Shown: positions 12,337 through 23,369 of the stretch, one piece after another | Numbering within the stretch: position 1 is the first letter of the stretch | Layout of the letters: every line of letters begins with the position of its first letter | Assembly (NCBI GenBank): GCA_001414345.1 | Contig: LLCB01000430.1 | Coordinates: forward strand, 1 to 38,283 | Length of the DNA stretch: 38,283 bases | Direction: 5' to 3' | Source of the DNA: Hymenoscyphus infarciens | Lineage: Eukaryota > Ascomycota > Leotiomycetes > Helotiales > Helotiaceae | Position numbers and translations under genes: made by a program | Notes under the pieces: model-generated | What the model saw: the letters and a program-made list of their open reading frames with translations, nothing else | Database searches by the model: none | What the model was told of the DNA's origin: nothing

Positions 12337-12831
12337 TGTAATAGCACGCTATTCTAGATTATTATATAACAGCTAGATTATTATATAACAGCACTATTCT
12401 AAATTGTCGGCATTCGTAAAACTGCCGATACCTCTAAGCAGTGCCGATACCTCTAATACCCCTAGAGCCGAGATTACAAATAACCGATACTTATATAAGC
12501 AAAGTACTAAAGGTATTAATATCTAACATTTATATATAGAAGGGATTAAGGTTTAGATATTATATATTTAGCTTTCTAAAGAATCAGAGGTTATATATTT
12601 AGCTTTTTAGCTCTTATTATTTAGTATTAGCTATATTAGGTAGAGCTTAGTTATTATTATTATTAGAACTTAGAAGCTTCTAAACTCTTATATATAGACG
12701 TTTATATTTAGTATAAAAGAAGGATAGTTATTATTTTCTTCTATATTAGTACCTAGTATCTATATATATTATTCTACTATATATACTTCTATATACCTCT
12801 ACTATAGTTATATATATTTTGTACTATTATA
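12337..12831 (+). repeat. 5' LTR of chromovirus A1
   Basis: 495 bp, aligning end to end with the 3' LTR by eye. The first 150 bases keep many G and C residues, CpA and TpG (for example TTGTCGGCATTCG, ACTGCCGATACC) that are A/T in the 3' copy, whereas its last 100 bases are more mutated than the 3' copy. No convincing primer-binding site can be read downstream; the bases after 12831 are TAAAAATAATAAC. Confidence 0.92.
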
Positions 12832-13690
12832 TAAAAATAATAACTCTTCTTCGCTAGTAATAGCTTTAATAATATCTCTTTTCAAGCTTATTACTACTTC
12901 TTATTTAGAAGTCGATTTATACTTAATTTAGAATATTACGACGATATTCTTATATAGCTAAGTAATTAGAGACTACCTAGATAGCTAGTAATAGTAGAGT
13001 TTATTATTTATATAGATAGCTAATAAAAATCGTGTTTTAGTATATATTAAGAGATTAGAATACGCTAAGTATTTCCTAAGAGTTCTAATAACCTTAGATT
13101 TAATAAATAAGTTGATTTATAATAGTTATCTAGAAGGCTTTTAAATCTAACCTTACTCCCCTCTCTCTAATTTAATATTTAATATATTAGAATCTAGAGT
13201 AACCTTTAGTCTCTTCTAAGCTCTATTTCTAAGTATAGAGTAACCTCTTAAAGAATAAAGTTAAGCTCTTACTAAAAGGTCTCTAACTTAGTACTATATA
13301 CTTAAGAATAGTAAGAAGCTTAAAAATAATAAAGGTAAAAGCCTAGTACTTAGAAGCTAGAGAGATTAATAGGACTTCTCTAATATAGATAAGATATAAG
13401 GTATAATCTAAGCTATAGAGGCTAAGGATTAAGAAAAAGAATAGAGAATTTTAGAGTAAGATAATTAGATTACCTAATTATTAGACCTAGTATAGTAAAT
13501 TAGTTAATAACTTTTAAATAATAACTAAAGTCTAAGTCTTATCTAACCTATATAAACACCTTCTTCTATCTCTTTAAACTATTATTATAAGTAAGACTCT
13601 ACCTCTAATATTTATTTCTTACTATAACCTACTTTATACCTATAACCTAAAAGTACTCTAAAAGCCCTTTAACCTATTAAAAGTAAGATT
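12832..13690 (+). other. Leader of chromovirus A1
   Basis: About 860 bases between the 5' LTR and the first part I can read as Gag. It is AT-rich with no CpA/TpG. I see no gene in it; the true Gag start may lie inside this stretch. Confidence 0.5.
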
Positions 13691-14640
13691 ATAGAAAAAA
13701 TTAAACTTTTAAATAATAACGTTTTATCTATATATAAGTAATAGAGAATATTAATATATAATTAACTCTATATAAATACTAACTATTATTAGACGCTTTT
13801 AACTTATAAAGCCCTTATTTAAGAGATAATAATAAAACTTACCTAGAACTACTTAGAGCTCTAATATAAGTCTAATATAAGTAAGATAGTATTTAAGAAT
13901 TATAAAGAAATAATTAAACTTCTTAATACCTACTATCTAACTAATTATAAGAAGAAGAATACTTAGAACGCTTTTTAGTCTCTTTAGATAGAATAGAAGA
14001 GTTATATAAGAGAAAGTTTTATAGAATTTAAAAGTTACTTTTTAAGTATAGTAATACTTAGAGAAGTATCTAAGTAAGATAAGTTCTACTATATATAAAA
14101 TAAGCTTATATCTTAACTCTAAACTTAATTAGTTAATAGTAAAAGATACTAAAATACTAACTTTAATAAGATAGTAAGAGATCTATTATTTATAAATAAG
14201 AAATAGTACTATAATACTAAGTTATATATAACTAGTATAATAAGTACTAAAAAACTTATTACTATAAGCTTATTATACTAAAAGCTTAATACTAACTAAA
14301 CCTTATCTAGTTTTTTAATAAAACCCTTACTACTCTTATATAGACTTTATACTACTTCTTAAAAAACTTCTTAATCTCTTAAAGCCTCTTCTATTAGTAA
14401 AAGATTAAAGACTTTATCTATAGACTAACTCTCTACTAGTATAAAGTACTATAATTATAGAAAACCTAAGTATATTAAGCTTAACTATTCTAATCTACCT
14501 AGTATTAATAAGATAGAGAAGGATAATTAACCTAAGAAAGAATAACTACTTAAAGAGTACTCTAACTCTAACCTAAGTTAGGAGGAAAATAAAGAGATCT
14601 AGGTAAAAATACCTTTCTAAGCCTATATAAATATAATCTA
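13690..14640 (+). pseudogene. Gag of chromovirus A1 (remnant)
   Basis: Allowing for TAA/TAG in place of Gln/Trp, the frame ends with a retroviral zinc knuckle. Codons at 14447, 14456, 14471 and 14486 now read Tyr but sit exactly at the C-x2-C-x4-H-x4-C positions, and each is one RIP transition from Cys or His (intervening residues include RKP and IKL). A Lys/Glu/Asn-rich tail follows. The start cannot be fixed. Gag forms the particle that packages the element RNA; this copy cannot be translated. Confidence 0.72.
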
Positions 14641-15080
14641 GCTAGACTCGACCTTTCTAAGCTTATAAGAGGAAAATAGTTCCTTATAAATACTACTCTT
14701 AATATATAAAGATATAGTATTAAAATATAAGCTTTAGTAAATATAAGAGTAAATAAGTACCTATTTCTAAATTAACTTTTAGCTTTATAATTATTAAAAG
14801 TAATAAGTTTAAAGATCTAGAAACTATCTTATTTAGTATTTATTTATAAATATAATAATAGTACTAAAAGCTAAGTAACTTAGTTTATATAACTATATCT
14901 AAATATAGATAAATATTATATTTATAACTACTTCTTTATTCTTCTAAACCTTAGATAATAAAACCTAATTATTAATAATAAGTAGTTAAACTATTTTAAA
15001 GTTCTCCTTAACCTCTTAAAGAACTAGATTACTTAGCTAGCTAAATACTCTCTAACTCCCTACTATAGTAAGGAAATTTT
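14640..15080 (+). other. Presumed protease stretch of chromovirus A1
   Basis: Lies between Gag and reverse transcriptase, where the aspartic protease normally is. I could not identify the Asp-Ser/Thr-Gly motif with confidence because all frames are heavily mutated. Confidence 0.3.
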
Positions 15081-18000
15081 ACTTTCTCTTTCTAGCTAGA
15101 ACTAGAAACCTTTTTTAAATTACTAGTTAGATATAAACTAAAAGGAATATACTATCTAGTAATAAGAAAGACATAAAAAGAGTAGACTTATATATATAGC
15201 TAAGTTATTACTTCTATTTATAATAATACCTTCTAAAATTTTAATATCTAACTTTAGTCTAAAGCCTTTATAAACTACTAGTATAGCCTTAAAAGGCTAG
15301 ACCTTATACTCTTTTATCTATAAGATAAGTACTAATATAATATATTATAATATAAAATAGCCTAATTTAGAATTTTATATAATAAGCCTCTATAAGCTAA
15401 ATTAGGTTATTAATAAGAGATTAGCCTCTCTCTAGAATAATAATAAGATAAGAGCTCTAATATAGGCCTAACTTCTAAAGTATTACTTATTCTATAAAGA
15501 CGTATTCTTAAAAGTAGCTTCTAATAAGCTTCCTTCTTATTATAAATACGATTATAAGATTACTTTAAATAAGCTACTTCTTAACTCCTTTTTATCTCTA
15601 TATTAATAGTTAACTATAGAGCTTAAAACTATAAAAGAGTATCTTATAAAGAACCTAGATAAGAGGTTTATTATTAATAGTAATAGCTCTTTTACCTCTT
15701 TTATATTCTTTATTAAAAAGGCTAATAGTAATAAGTTATAGTTCTATATTAATTATAAAAAGCTAAATACTCTAATCTAAAATAATCTCTACCTAATCCC
15801 TTATATTAATAAGCTTCTTTCTAGAATAAGAATAGCTAAAATCTTTACTAAACTAGATATTAGATAAGCTTTCTATTATATCTAAATAAACTTTAACTTA
15901 GAAGAGATAACTATATTTAAAACTAGGTATAATATATATAAATATAAGGTCCTCTCTTTTAGACTCTATAATAGCTCTACTACTTATTAATATTATATAA
16001 ATAACGTCTTAATTAATTATCTAAATAACTTCTATATTACTTACTTAGATAATATTTTAATTTATTTAAATACTATTAAAAAATATAAGAAATAGGTTAG
16101 AAAGGTTCTAAATTAACTCTAAGAAGTAAGACTTTAGGTAGATATTAAGAAAAGCGAATTTAGTATTATTAAAGTTAAATACTTAGGATTTATCTTAACT
16201 ATAAAAAGACTTAAAGTTAACTTAGAAAAAGTAGAGTCTTTATAAAACTAGGTCTAACCTAATACTATAATAAATATAAAGTCTTATCTAGAGTTTATAA
16301 GATTTTATAGATAATTTATTAAAGATTATATTAAAATTATTAAACTCTTAACTATAATAATATACTTTATAAAGCTATTTTTATAAATACTTAAATATAA
16401 AGAAGCTTTTAAAGTACTAAGAACTAAGCTACTTATAATTTAAATATTATACTACTTTAACTTTAATTATAATATAAAGGTAGAAATAGACTCTTTAAAA
16501 GAAGTAATAGTAAGTATATTCTTATAATAATATAATAGCCTTTAGTACTCTATTAGGTTCTACTTATATATTCTAGTTAGCTATAAATTAAACTAGAAGA
16601 TCTATAATAAAGAGCTATTAGTTATTATAAAAGCTTTTAAGAAATAGTATCTTAAACTTATATTATATTAGAAGTATATTAATATATATTTAAATTATAG
16701 ATTATTAAAATACTTTATAATAACTAAGCTACTTATAGTTAAGTAAGTTTAATAAATAAAGTTTTTATTAGACTTTAACTTCTAGATCTAATTTATATCT
16801 AGAAAGAGTAATTAAAAAGTAAATATATTAATCTAATATAAGTAAGACCTAAAAACCTATAATTAAGCTAAAGTAGATAGCTACTTATATACCCTTTTAG
16901 TACTTAATTATTTAAACTCTTAAATTAATACTAAACTTATTTAAACCTTTTTATAAGAATAGTCTACTTCTCTTAATATAATTTAGTTAGATAATATTCT
17001 AAGAACAAGTTTAAATATAATTTAGAAGTTAAAGAAAGATAATCTATACTCCTTTTAAAAAGAATATTATTAACTTTTAGATAGATACTACCTCTTATTA
17101 GATAATTTACTACTCTTTAAAAATTAACTTTATATTTAAAAAAATACTAAACTCTATATAAAACTAATCTAAGAAGTCTATAACTAAGTATCTAGTACTT
17201 ACCTAAGTATAAAAAAGATATACTAGTTATTAGTATAATACTACTACTAAGCTAGAATGTTTTTAGACTATAAGAGGTATATAGGGAATTATTAAGCTTA
17301 TAAATACTCTTTTCTTTAATAAACTAAATAATAAGGCTTTCTTTACTCTCTACTTATACTTAACTATTCTATATAATATTTATATATAGACTTTAAATTA
17401 TTTTTAAAAGATAAATATAGATTTAATACTATATTAGTATTTATTAACTAACTTAGAAAGGATTTAGTATTAATACTCTATTACTTAACTATAGATATTA
17501 AAAGACTAGCTAAACTTTTTATTTAATAGATTTACTATTTTAGCTACTATCTTAAATTAATTATATCTAATTAAGAACCTTAATTTATATTATTATTTTA
17601 GACTAAATTTTATTAAATAATCGGTGTTAAGCTTAAGCTTAGTACTACCTACTATAAATAAATAGATAGATAGACAGAGATAATAAACTAATATATTAAT
17701 TAAAGACTAAGGCTCTTTATAACCTACTATTAAGATAACTAGAGTAAATTAATCCCTCTAATAGATAGAGTATAAATAATACTTCTATACTTATTTATTA
17801 GTATAACCTCTTATTAGCTTAAGTTTAGACTTAACCTAAAGACTTTATAAGACTAGAATATACTAAAGACTTCTATTCTCTAAGAATAACTTAACTATAA
17901 TAAAGTAGTAAAAGTAGCTTAATATATATACTCTACTTAGAAAATAGCTAAAAATAATATAGATAAGGCTTAGAAAAAGATAAAAGATAGTATAAACTAG

Positions 18001-18570
18001 TACTAAAAAGCTATTAACTAAGATATTAGAGATAAAGTCTACTTATCTATTAAGAATCTTAATATAAATTATCTTAGCTAAAAGCTTATTAAATAGTAGA
18101 TAGAACCTTTTAAAATATTAGAAAGTATAAGATACTCTTATAAGCTAAAACTTCTTAAAAGCTTATTAATTTATAATGTTTTTACTCTTAATATACTTTT
18201 AAAGGATCTAAACACTCCTCTACTAGAATAAGAGGCTCTAAAGCCTCTACTAGATATTATTAAAAGTATATAAGAATAAAAGGTATAAGAAATACTTAGT
18301 AATAGACTTTTTAGAAAATAGCTATAGTATTAAGTAAAATAGGTTAGATACGATTTAGATCCTACTTAGTATTCTATAAATAATTTTTAAGGTTTACTAT
18401 ATTATCTAAGAGACTTTTATACTAAATATCTAAAAGAGCTAGGACTACTTTAACACCTCTTTAAATAGCTTAATATATAGGAATTAGATAAGAATTAGGT
18501 AAAAGAGTTAATTTATAAAACTCTATTAATACTCTTTAATTCTAGTTGCTTATAATAAGGAACTTATAAT
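15080..18570 (+). pseudogene. Pol of chromovirus A1: reverse transcriptase, RNase H, integrase, chromodomain (remnant)
   Basis: Reverse transcriptase spans about 15600-16300. LDIR-AF lies near 15860, TRYN-YKYKVLSFRLYN near 15920-15980, and the catalytic box reads YLDNIL at 16042-16059 (normally YxDD). RNase H follows to about 16900. The integrase core includes LKLSTTYY and the Q-D-QTEI block at about 17630-17690, with the catalytic Glu kept. A chromodomain of the fungal type (EIL-NRL...LQYQV...YDLDPTQY) lies at about 18275-18440, which places the element in the chromovirus lineage that targets heterochromatin. The reading phase of pol differs from that of Gag. In-frame stops are TAA/TAG at expected Gln/Trp sites. 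Confidence 0.88.
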
Positions 18571-18649
18571 AAAAACCTAAGATAAAATACTAACTAGTAG
18601 AAATGTTTAAAATTAATAAAGTAAAGAACTAAGACTAAGTTACTACTAA

Positions 18650-19200
18650 AACAGAGCCTACTAACCTTCTCTAAGCTATAGCCTCTCCTTCCTCTAACTT
18701 ATTATCCTTCTCTCTTCTCTTCTAAGTATAAGGAGCTTAAATTAGCTCTTCCTCTACTACCTTCTCCTTATAAGGACGCTTCTTACCTCGACAACCTTCT
18801 ATAACCGACTTCGAGAGAGACGTCTATAACTCTTTAGATAGGCCTTAAAGAAGATCTAAACCTAGGTTTAGATAGAAGTCCTACCCTCTAAAGTATAGTA
18901 TAAGAACTATTAAATATTAGTAACTAAAACCTCTTTAATAAGTAAGAAGTACTTATAGTAACCTTAGTATAAAGCGCCTAAGTCTCTTCTAAGAGAATAA
19001 ACTATACTTTTAAACTATTCTTTAATACCTCTATACTAATAATAACTAACACCTTATCTAAGGCCTTAGTAGCTTTCTTAATCTCCCTCTTCTCCTTCTT
19101 AAGCTAAAGCTTACTAAACTCCTTCTTAATAAACTATAACAACTACCTAAGTTAGAATAAATTTAGTATATATTTAAGATTAAACTTACTAGGATATATA
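18650..19200 (-). pseudogene. Candidate antisense reading frame downstream of pol in A1
   Basis: On the minus strand a frame rich in Lys, Glu, Arg and Gln can be followed if TAA/TAG are taken as mutated Gln/Trp. It includes KKEKREIKKATKALDK and a stretch ending in LLEETQALYTKV. The same frame, with one small indel, is present on the plus strand of A2 at about 26100-26650, which argues against pure chance. I do not recognise the protein. It could instead be a conserved untranslated region; the opposite strand is also low in non-RIP stops. Confidence 0.3.
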
Positions 19201-19921
19201 TAGTATTCTACTTAATATAGTACTTATACTTCTTTAACTTTAGCTTCTTAAAAGCGTATATATAATCTCTATTCTAAGATTTTATCTAAAGACACTAAAC
19301 ATAGTAGACTTAGTAGGTAGTTAGAAGCGTACTAGGAGGATATAGAAGAGGTATTTTACTATATTAGATTAGCTCTAAATTAGATTTAATTAAAGAAGAA
19401 AGAACTTACTTTTATATATATATATATAATATATATATATATTCTAGAAGATAAGTTAGTATATAAGAATATACCTAATTAGAAGGTATTCTTATTATTT
19501 ATATTATTTAGATAAAAAGAAAAGAAGAAGAGAAGTTAGAATCGAGGAAAAGTCGCCTACTAATATACTACTTATAATAATAGCTATTACTTTATAATTA
19601 TTATTTATTACTTAATAATTACTATTATAATATATAATAATAATAAGAATATAACAACTCTATAACAGCGTACCGCTTTCTATCTACTAGTTAATTATCA
19701 GCTTCTCTTCTATTCGTATTCTATTATTATATAATATATAGTAGTAAATAAAAAACGATTAGCTCTTAAATAATAATACTACTAGCTATCGACCTCACCC
19801 TAACCACTAGATACTATAATAGTAAGACAAATTACATTCTTTATAATAAAAAGATAAACAATACTTCAATCGACCTAATACTATACCGATCGACTACTAA
19901 AGACTCGAGACAAGTCTTTTT
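19201..19921 (+). other. 3' non-coding region of chromovirus A1
   Basis: Contains a TA-dinucleotide run at about 19411-19440 and AT-rich sequence up to the purine tract. The same region, including the TA run, is found inverted in A2 at about 25335-25850. No gene is seen. Confidence 0.6.
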
Positions 19922-19934
19922 AAAAGAGAGAGAA
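19922..19934 (+). other. Polypurine tract of chromovirus A1
   Basis: AAAAGAGAGAGAA directly before the 3' LTR, the expected place and composition for the primer of plus-strand DNA synthesis. The equivalent in A2 is the pyrimidine run TTCTATTCTCTCTTCTT at about 25324-25340. Confidence 0.8.
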
Positions 19935-20429
19935 TATAATAGCACACTATTCTAGATTATTATATAATAGCTAGATTATTATATAATAGCACTATTCTAA
20001 ATTATTAGTATTTATAAAACTACTAATACCTCTAAGTAGTGCTAATACCTCTAATACCTCTAGAGCTAAGATTATAAATAACTAATACTTATATAAGCAA
20101 AGTACTAAAGGTATTAATATCTAACATTTATATATAGAAGAGATTAAGGTTTAGATATTATATATTTAGCTTTCTAAAGAATTAGAGGTTATATATTTAG
20201 CTTTTCAGCTCTTATTATTTAGTATTAGCTATATTAGGTAGAGCTCGGTTATTATTATTATTAGAACTTAGAAGCTTCTAAACTCTTATATATAGACGTT
20301 TATATTTAGTATAGAAGAAGAACAGTTATTGTTTTCTTCTATATTAGTACCTAGTATCTATATACGTTATTCTACTATACGCACTCCTATATGCCTCTAT
20401 TATAGTTATATATATTTCGTACTATTATA
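19935..20429 (+). repeat. 3' LTR of chromovirus A1
   Basis: 495 bp. The first 150 bases are almost fully converted to A/T, while the last 150 keep G/C positions lost in the 5' LTR (for example ATACGTTATTC, ACGCACTCC, ATGCCTC, TTTCGTAC). It ends in CTATTATA followed by the target duplication TAAAA. Confidence 0.92.
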
Positions 20430-20434
20430 TAAAA

Positions 20435-20938
20435 AAACGTTAAAATTCAAGTTTAATTCGTAACTGACTATATACTATTATATATTTCTTAGAGAGAAAA
20501 AATTTATTAGACTAGTAGAGGTAATCTAAGGCAGTTAAGAAACCGTTTTTCTATCTAGCGAGAAAGTAGTTTACTTATATCTATATCTCTCTATCTTAGA
20601 GCTTATTTAACTCGTATATATTCCTACTTTTTAAGAATATATACTATTAAAAATAAGAAGGGAATATATATATATATAGAAGAATATACGTATATATTTA
20701 AGTAGTATATTATAGTAAATACTTCTACTTATACTTTCTTATAATATATATAATAAGATATATACTAGTAAAACTTAAGAATATATAATAGACACGGCTA
20801 TTATATAACTAACTAGAGACTCGGACCTCTAGCCGAGTATATAGTTAGAAGCTTTTAAGCTAGTTAGCTTCTTATCTAAGTTTTATATACTACTATATAT
20901 AGTACTTAATATGTCTCTTATAAATAGTAGTAATACTT
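20435..20938. other. AT-rich stretch without a recognisable gene
   Basis: Flanking DNA right of A1, possibly the 5' part or LTR of element B. It contains an imperfect inverted repeat at 20808-20848 (ACTAACTA...ACTCGG / CCGAGT...TAGTTAG) with an 8-base loop. No protein similarity could be read. Confidence 0.4.
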
Positions 20939-20943
20939 TTAAC

Positions 20944-21277
20944 TATAATAGCACGAAATATATACTACTAGAGAAGAGGTATATAGAAGTACGTTCGAGA
21001 TAAGATAACGTATATAAATACTAGATACTAATATAGAAGAAAAGGAAAAACTATCTCTCTCTAACTCTAGGAGTAGGCTACTATATATAAGAGGTTCAGA
21101 TAGTACAAAAAGAGTCTAAAACTAACTAACGTTATACGTCGGCTAATATAAAAGCCTAAACCTACGTAACCTTTCTAAAATAGATAATATAAGATAATAG
21201 TAGCTGAAATAACAACTATAGCCGAAACCTTATATATAGTAGATACTACTAGCTATCTAGAATAGTATACTATTATA
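20944..21277 (-). mobile_element. Solo LTR of the A chromovirus family
   Basis: 334 bp flanked by a perfect 5-bp target duplication TTAAC (20939-20943 and 21278-21282). The ends are TATAATAG...CTATTATA, matching the A-family LTR ends. The first 110 bases match the reverse complement of the end of the A1 LTR (ACGAAATATATA..., GATACTAATATAGAAGAAAA) and the last 30 match its start, so the LTR lies on the minus strand. It is about 160 bp shorter than the A1 LTR. A solo LTR implies recombination between the two LTRs of a former full element. Confidence 0.85.
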
Positions 21278-21282
21278 TTAAC

Positions 21283-22450
21283 TAGCTAAAGGAAATAAAT
21301 CTAAAAGTACTAGCTATCTTATTAGTACTAGCACTAGTCGACTATAATTAAGCTAATAGCTATACTACTCTAAATCTCTAGAAGAAAGAGTTATTAAGAA
21401 TAACCTACTATTCTATACCTAAGTTAAAACTATTAAGTTAATAGCTTAATTCTTACTTATACTATATAAACTAAGATAGTAAATAACTAATAAGTAGCTA
21501 GCTATATAGTTATATAAGTAAGAGAGAGATTATTAAAGAGTACTTATCTAAAGAAAGAAAAGTCGCTATCTACTAAATTTACTATCTAATAACTATAACT
21601 ATACTATTCCTCTATAGCTTAGATAAAAGAAGAGTAAAAGAGAATAACTCCTATCTACTCTCTCTTATATATAAGATAACTAGATAACTAGCTAGCTTAA
21701 ATCTTACTAACTCTAATAATAAGATAGCTATATATTAGTAGATATTTTTTAATAGACTACTTATATCTAGTTCTATAATAAAGAGTTTAATATAAAGAAT
21801 TATATTATAGAGATAGAGTACTAAGTAATTTACTTTCTTATAAAATAAGAGAGATTAGAGAATAATATCTACTTAGAAAACTAGGAAACTAATAATAGCT
21901 AATACTTTATTAATACTCTAATAGAAGTTAAAAAGTTATTAAGCTTCTAGTAGTAGTATATTATAGTAATTAACTATTATAAATATCCTAAAAAGCTAAG
22001 TAGTATATATAACTTAAAATAATTACTAGCTAGCTTAATAAATAAATAATTCCTAATCTCTATAATATATCTAAATCTAATAACTATACTCTAAGCTAAA
22101 GTACTTAGCTATATTAATATTAAAGAGTTAGACTCTAAGAAATTAGATAATAAAGATTAATAAAACCTACTTTTATAAGTAATCTACTAAAGAAAAAGAG
22201 AATTATTATCTCTATTTAGTAATTAATTAGCTAGGTTTACTTAAGAAGAATATTTATATATCTTATTACCTATTATAAAAGACTAATCTATAGATACTAA
22301 TAGAAGAAAAATATTACTAAGATATATCTAGGTTAGAAGACCTTAGCTTAGAATGTTTAAGATTAAGTAATAACCTATTTCTAGCTAACTAGGAGATAGT
22401 TATTTAATAGATAATTATAACTATAGTAACTACTATAATATTTATAATAA
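21283..22450. other. AT-rich stretch, probably 5' part of element B
   Basis: RIP-type composition with no readable domain. It is continuous with the Gag-like frame that follows, so it may be the leader or N-terminal Gag of element B. I found no LTR for B. Confidence 0.35.
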
Positions 22451-22464
22451 AGACTAGAAGAGAA

Positions 22465-22524
22465 TAGAATTACTTAGAAGATAATAGCCTAGTATAGAAT
22501 TACTTAGAAGATAATAGCCTAGTA
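22465..22524 (+). repeat. 30-bp tandem duplication in element B
   Basis: Two adjacent copies of a 30-bp unit beginning TAGAATTACTTAGAAGATAA. The length is a multiple of three, so it would duplicate ten codons. Confidence 0.9.
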
Positions 22525-22559
22525 GACTTTGTCTAAAATAATAATTATAATAGTCTATA

Positions 22560-23360
22560 AGCTAAGAAGATAAGTTACTTTAATCTATTTAATATAGACG
22601 AAGAAGAGATTATAGAAAAGTATATTATATACTTAGAGATATATATATTTATAGATATATTATTATATATTATAAAAAGTAAGAGAGAAGAAGCTATTTA
22701 GTTTTCCTAAAATACCTAGGAGCTAAGGTAGCTAGGTAGTACGTAGATAAGCTTATAGAGCTTAAAAAGAACTTATTTACTAAATATAGCTTAAAGAGGA
22801 TTATAAACGCTATTATTATATAGTTTAAAATCCTAATAAATATAGCTTAAAAGTATATAATAGAAGTAAAGTTAACTTTATATAATATCTACTAAGAGAA
22901 GATAATTAAAGTGTTTATCTAAGAGCTATTCTAAAATATCTAATTTATAAGATTTAAATTAGAATTTAAATATATAATAATACTATATAATATAATAGCC
23001 TTACTAATAATATTAATTATCTACTACTTAATAGATAGTATAAAGTTAGTATACTTCTTAGATATATATAATAAAGAATAGTTACTAATTCTAACTATAG
23101 CTAATAGACTATTAGCTATTACTAGTAGCTAGATAAGTATAAATATAGAATATAGAGGAAATAGTAGAGGATTCTTAAGAGACTATAATAGCTTCTTATA
23201 TTTAAATATATAATAATTTAAATAATCTTTCTAAGAAAGAAGAGGTTATATAAATACTAGATATTTAGATAGCAGTAGCTATAGTAGCTAGAATAATAGA
23301 GATAGTTATACTAATAACTATAGAGAGTTTTAAACTTAAGAATGAAAATAAGCTAGAATA
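22560..23360 (+). pseudogene. Gag-like region of element B (remnant)
   Basis: With RIP stops allowed, this reads as a charged protein with a Ser/Arg/Asn/Gly-rich tail at about 23140-23350 (for example NNRDSYTNNYRESFK), as in retroelement nucleocapsid tails. I could not find a CCHC knuckle. The frame changes at least once upstream of about 22750, so indels are present. Confidence 0.45.
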
Positions 23361-23369
23361 GTAGTCTCT

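Larger units (their letters stand above)
12337..20429 (+). mobile_element. Ty3/gypsy chromovirus A1, full length, inactivated by RIP
   Basis: An 8093-bp element with two 495-bp LTRs, flanked by the 5-bp target duplication TAAAA (12332-12336 and 20430-20434). LTR ends are TGTAATAG...CTATTATA, the latter explained as CTATTACA after a CpA-to-TpA change. Between the LTRs come, in order, a Gag with a CCHC knuckle, reverse transcriptase, RNase H, integrase and a C-terminal chromodomain, then a purine tract. Every long frame is cut by TAA/TAG. Differences between the LTRs are almost all C/T or G/A, so the element probably inserted shortly before RIP. A second copy in inverse orientation (A2) lies at 25226-35858. 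Confidence 0.93.

Noticed and set aside
20944..21277. 5' LTR of element B
   Set aside because: It is in the opposite orientation to B, belongs to the A family, and is flanked on both sides by TTAAC, so it is a separate solo LTR.
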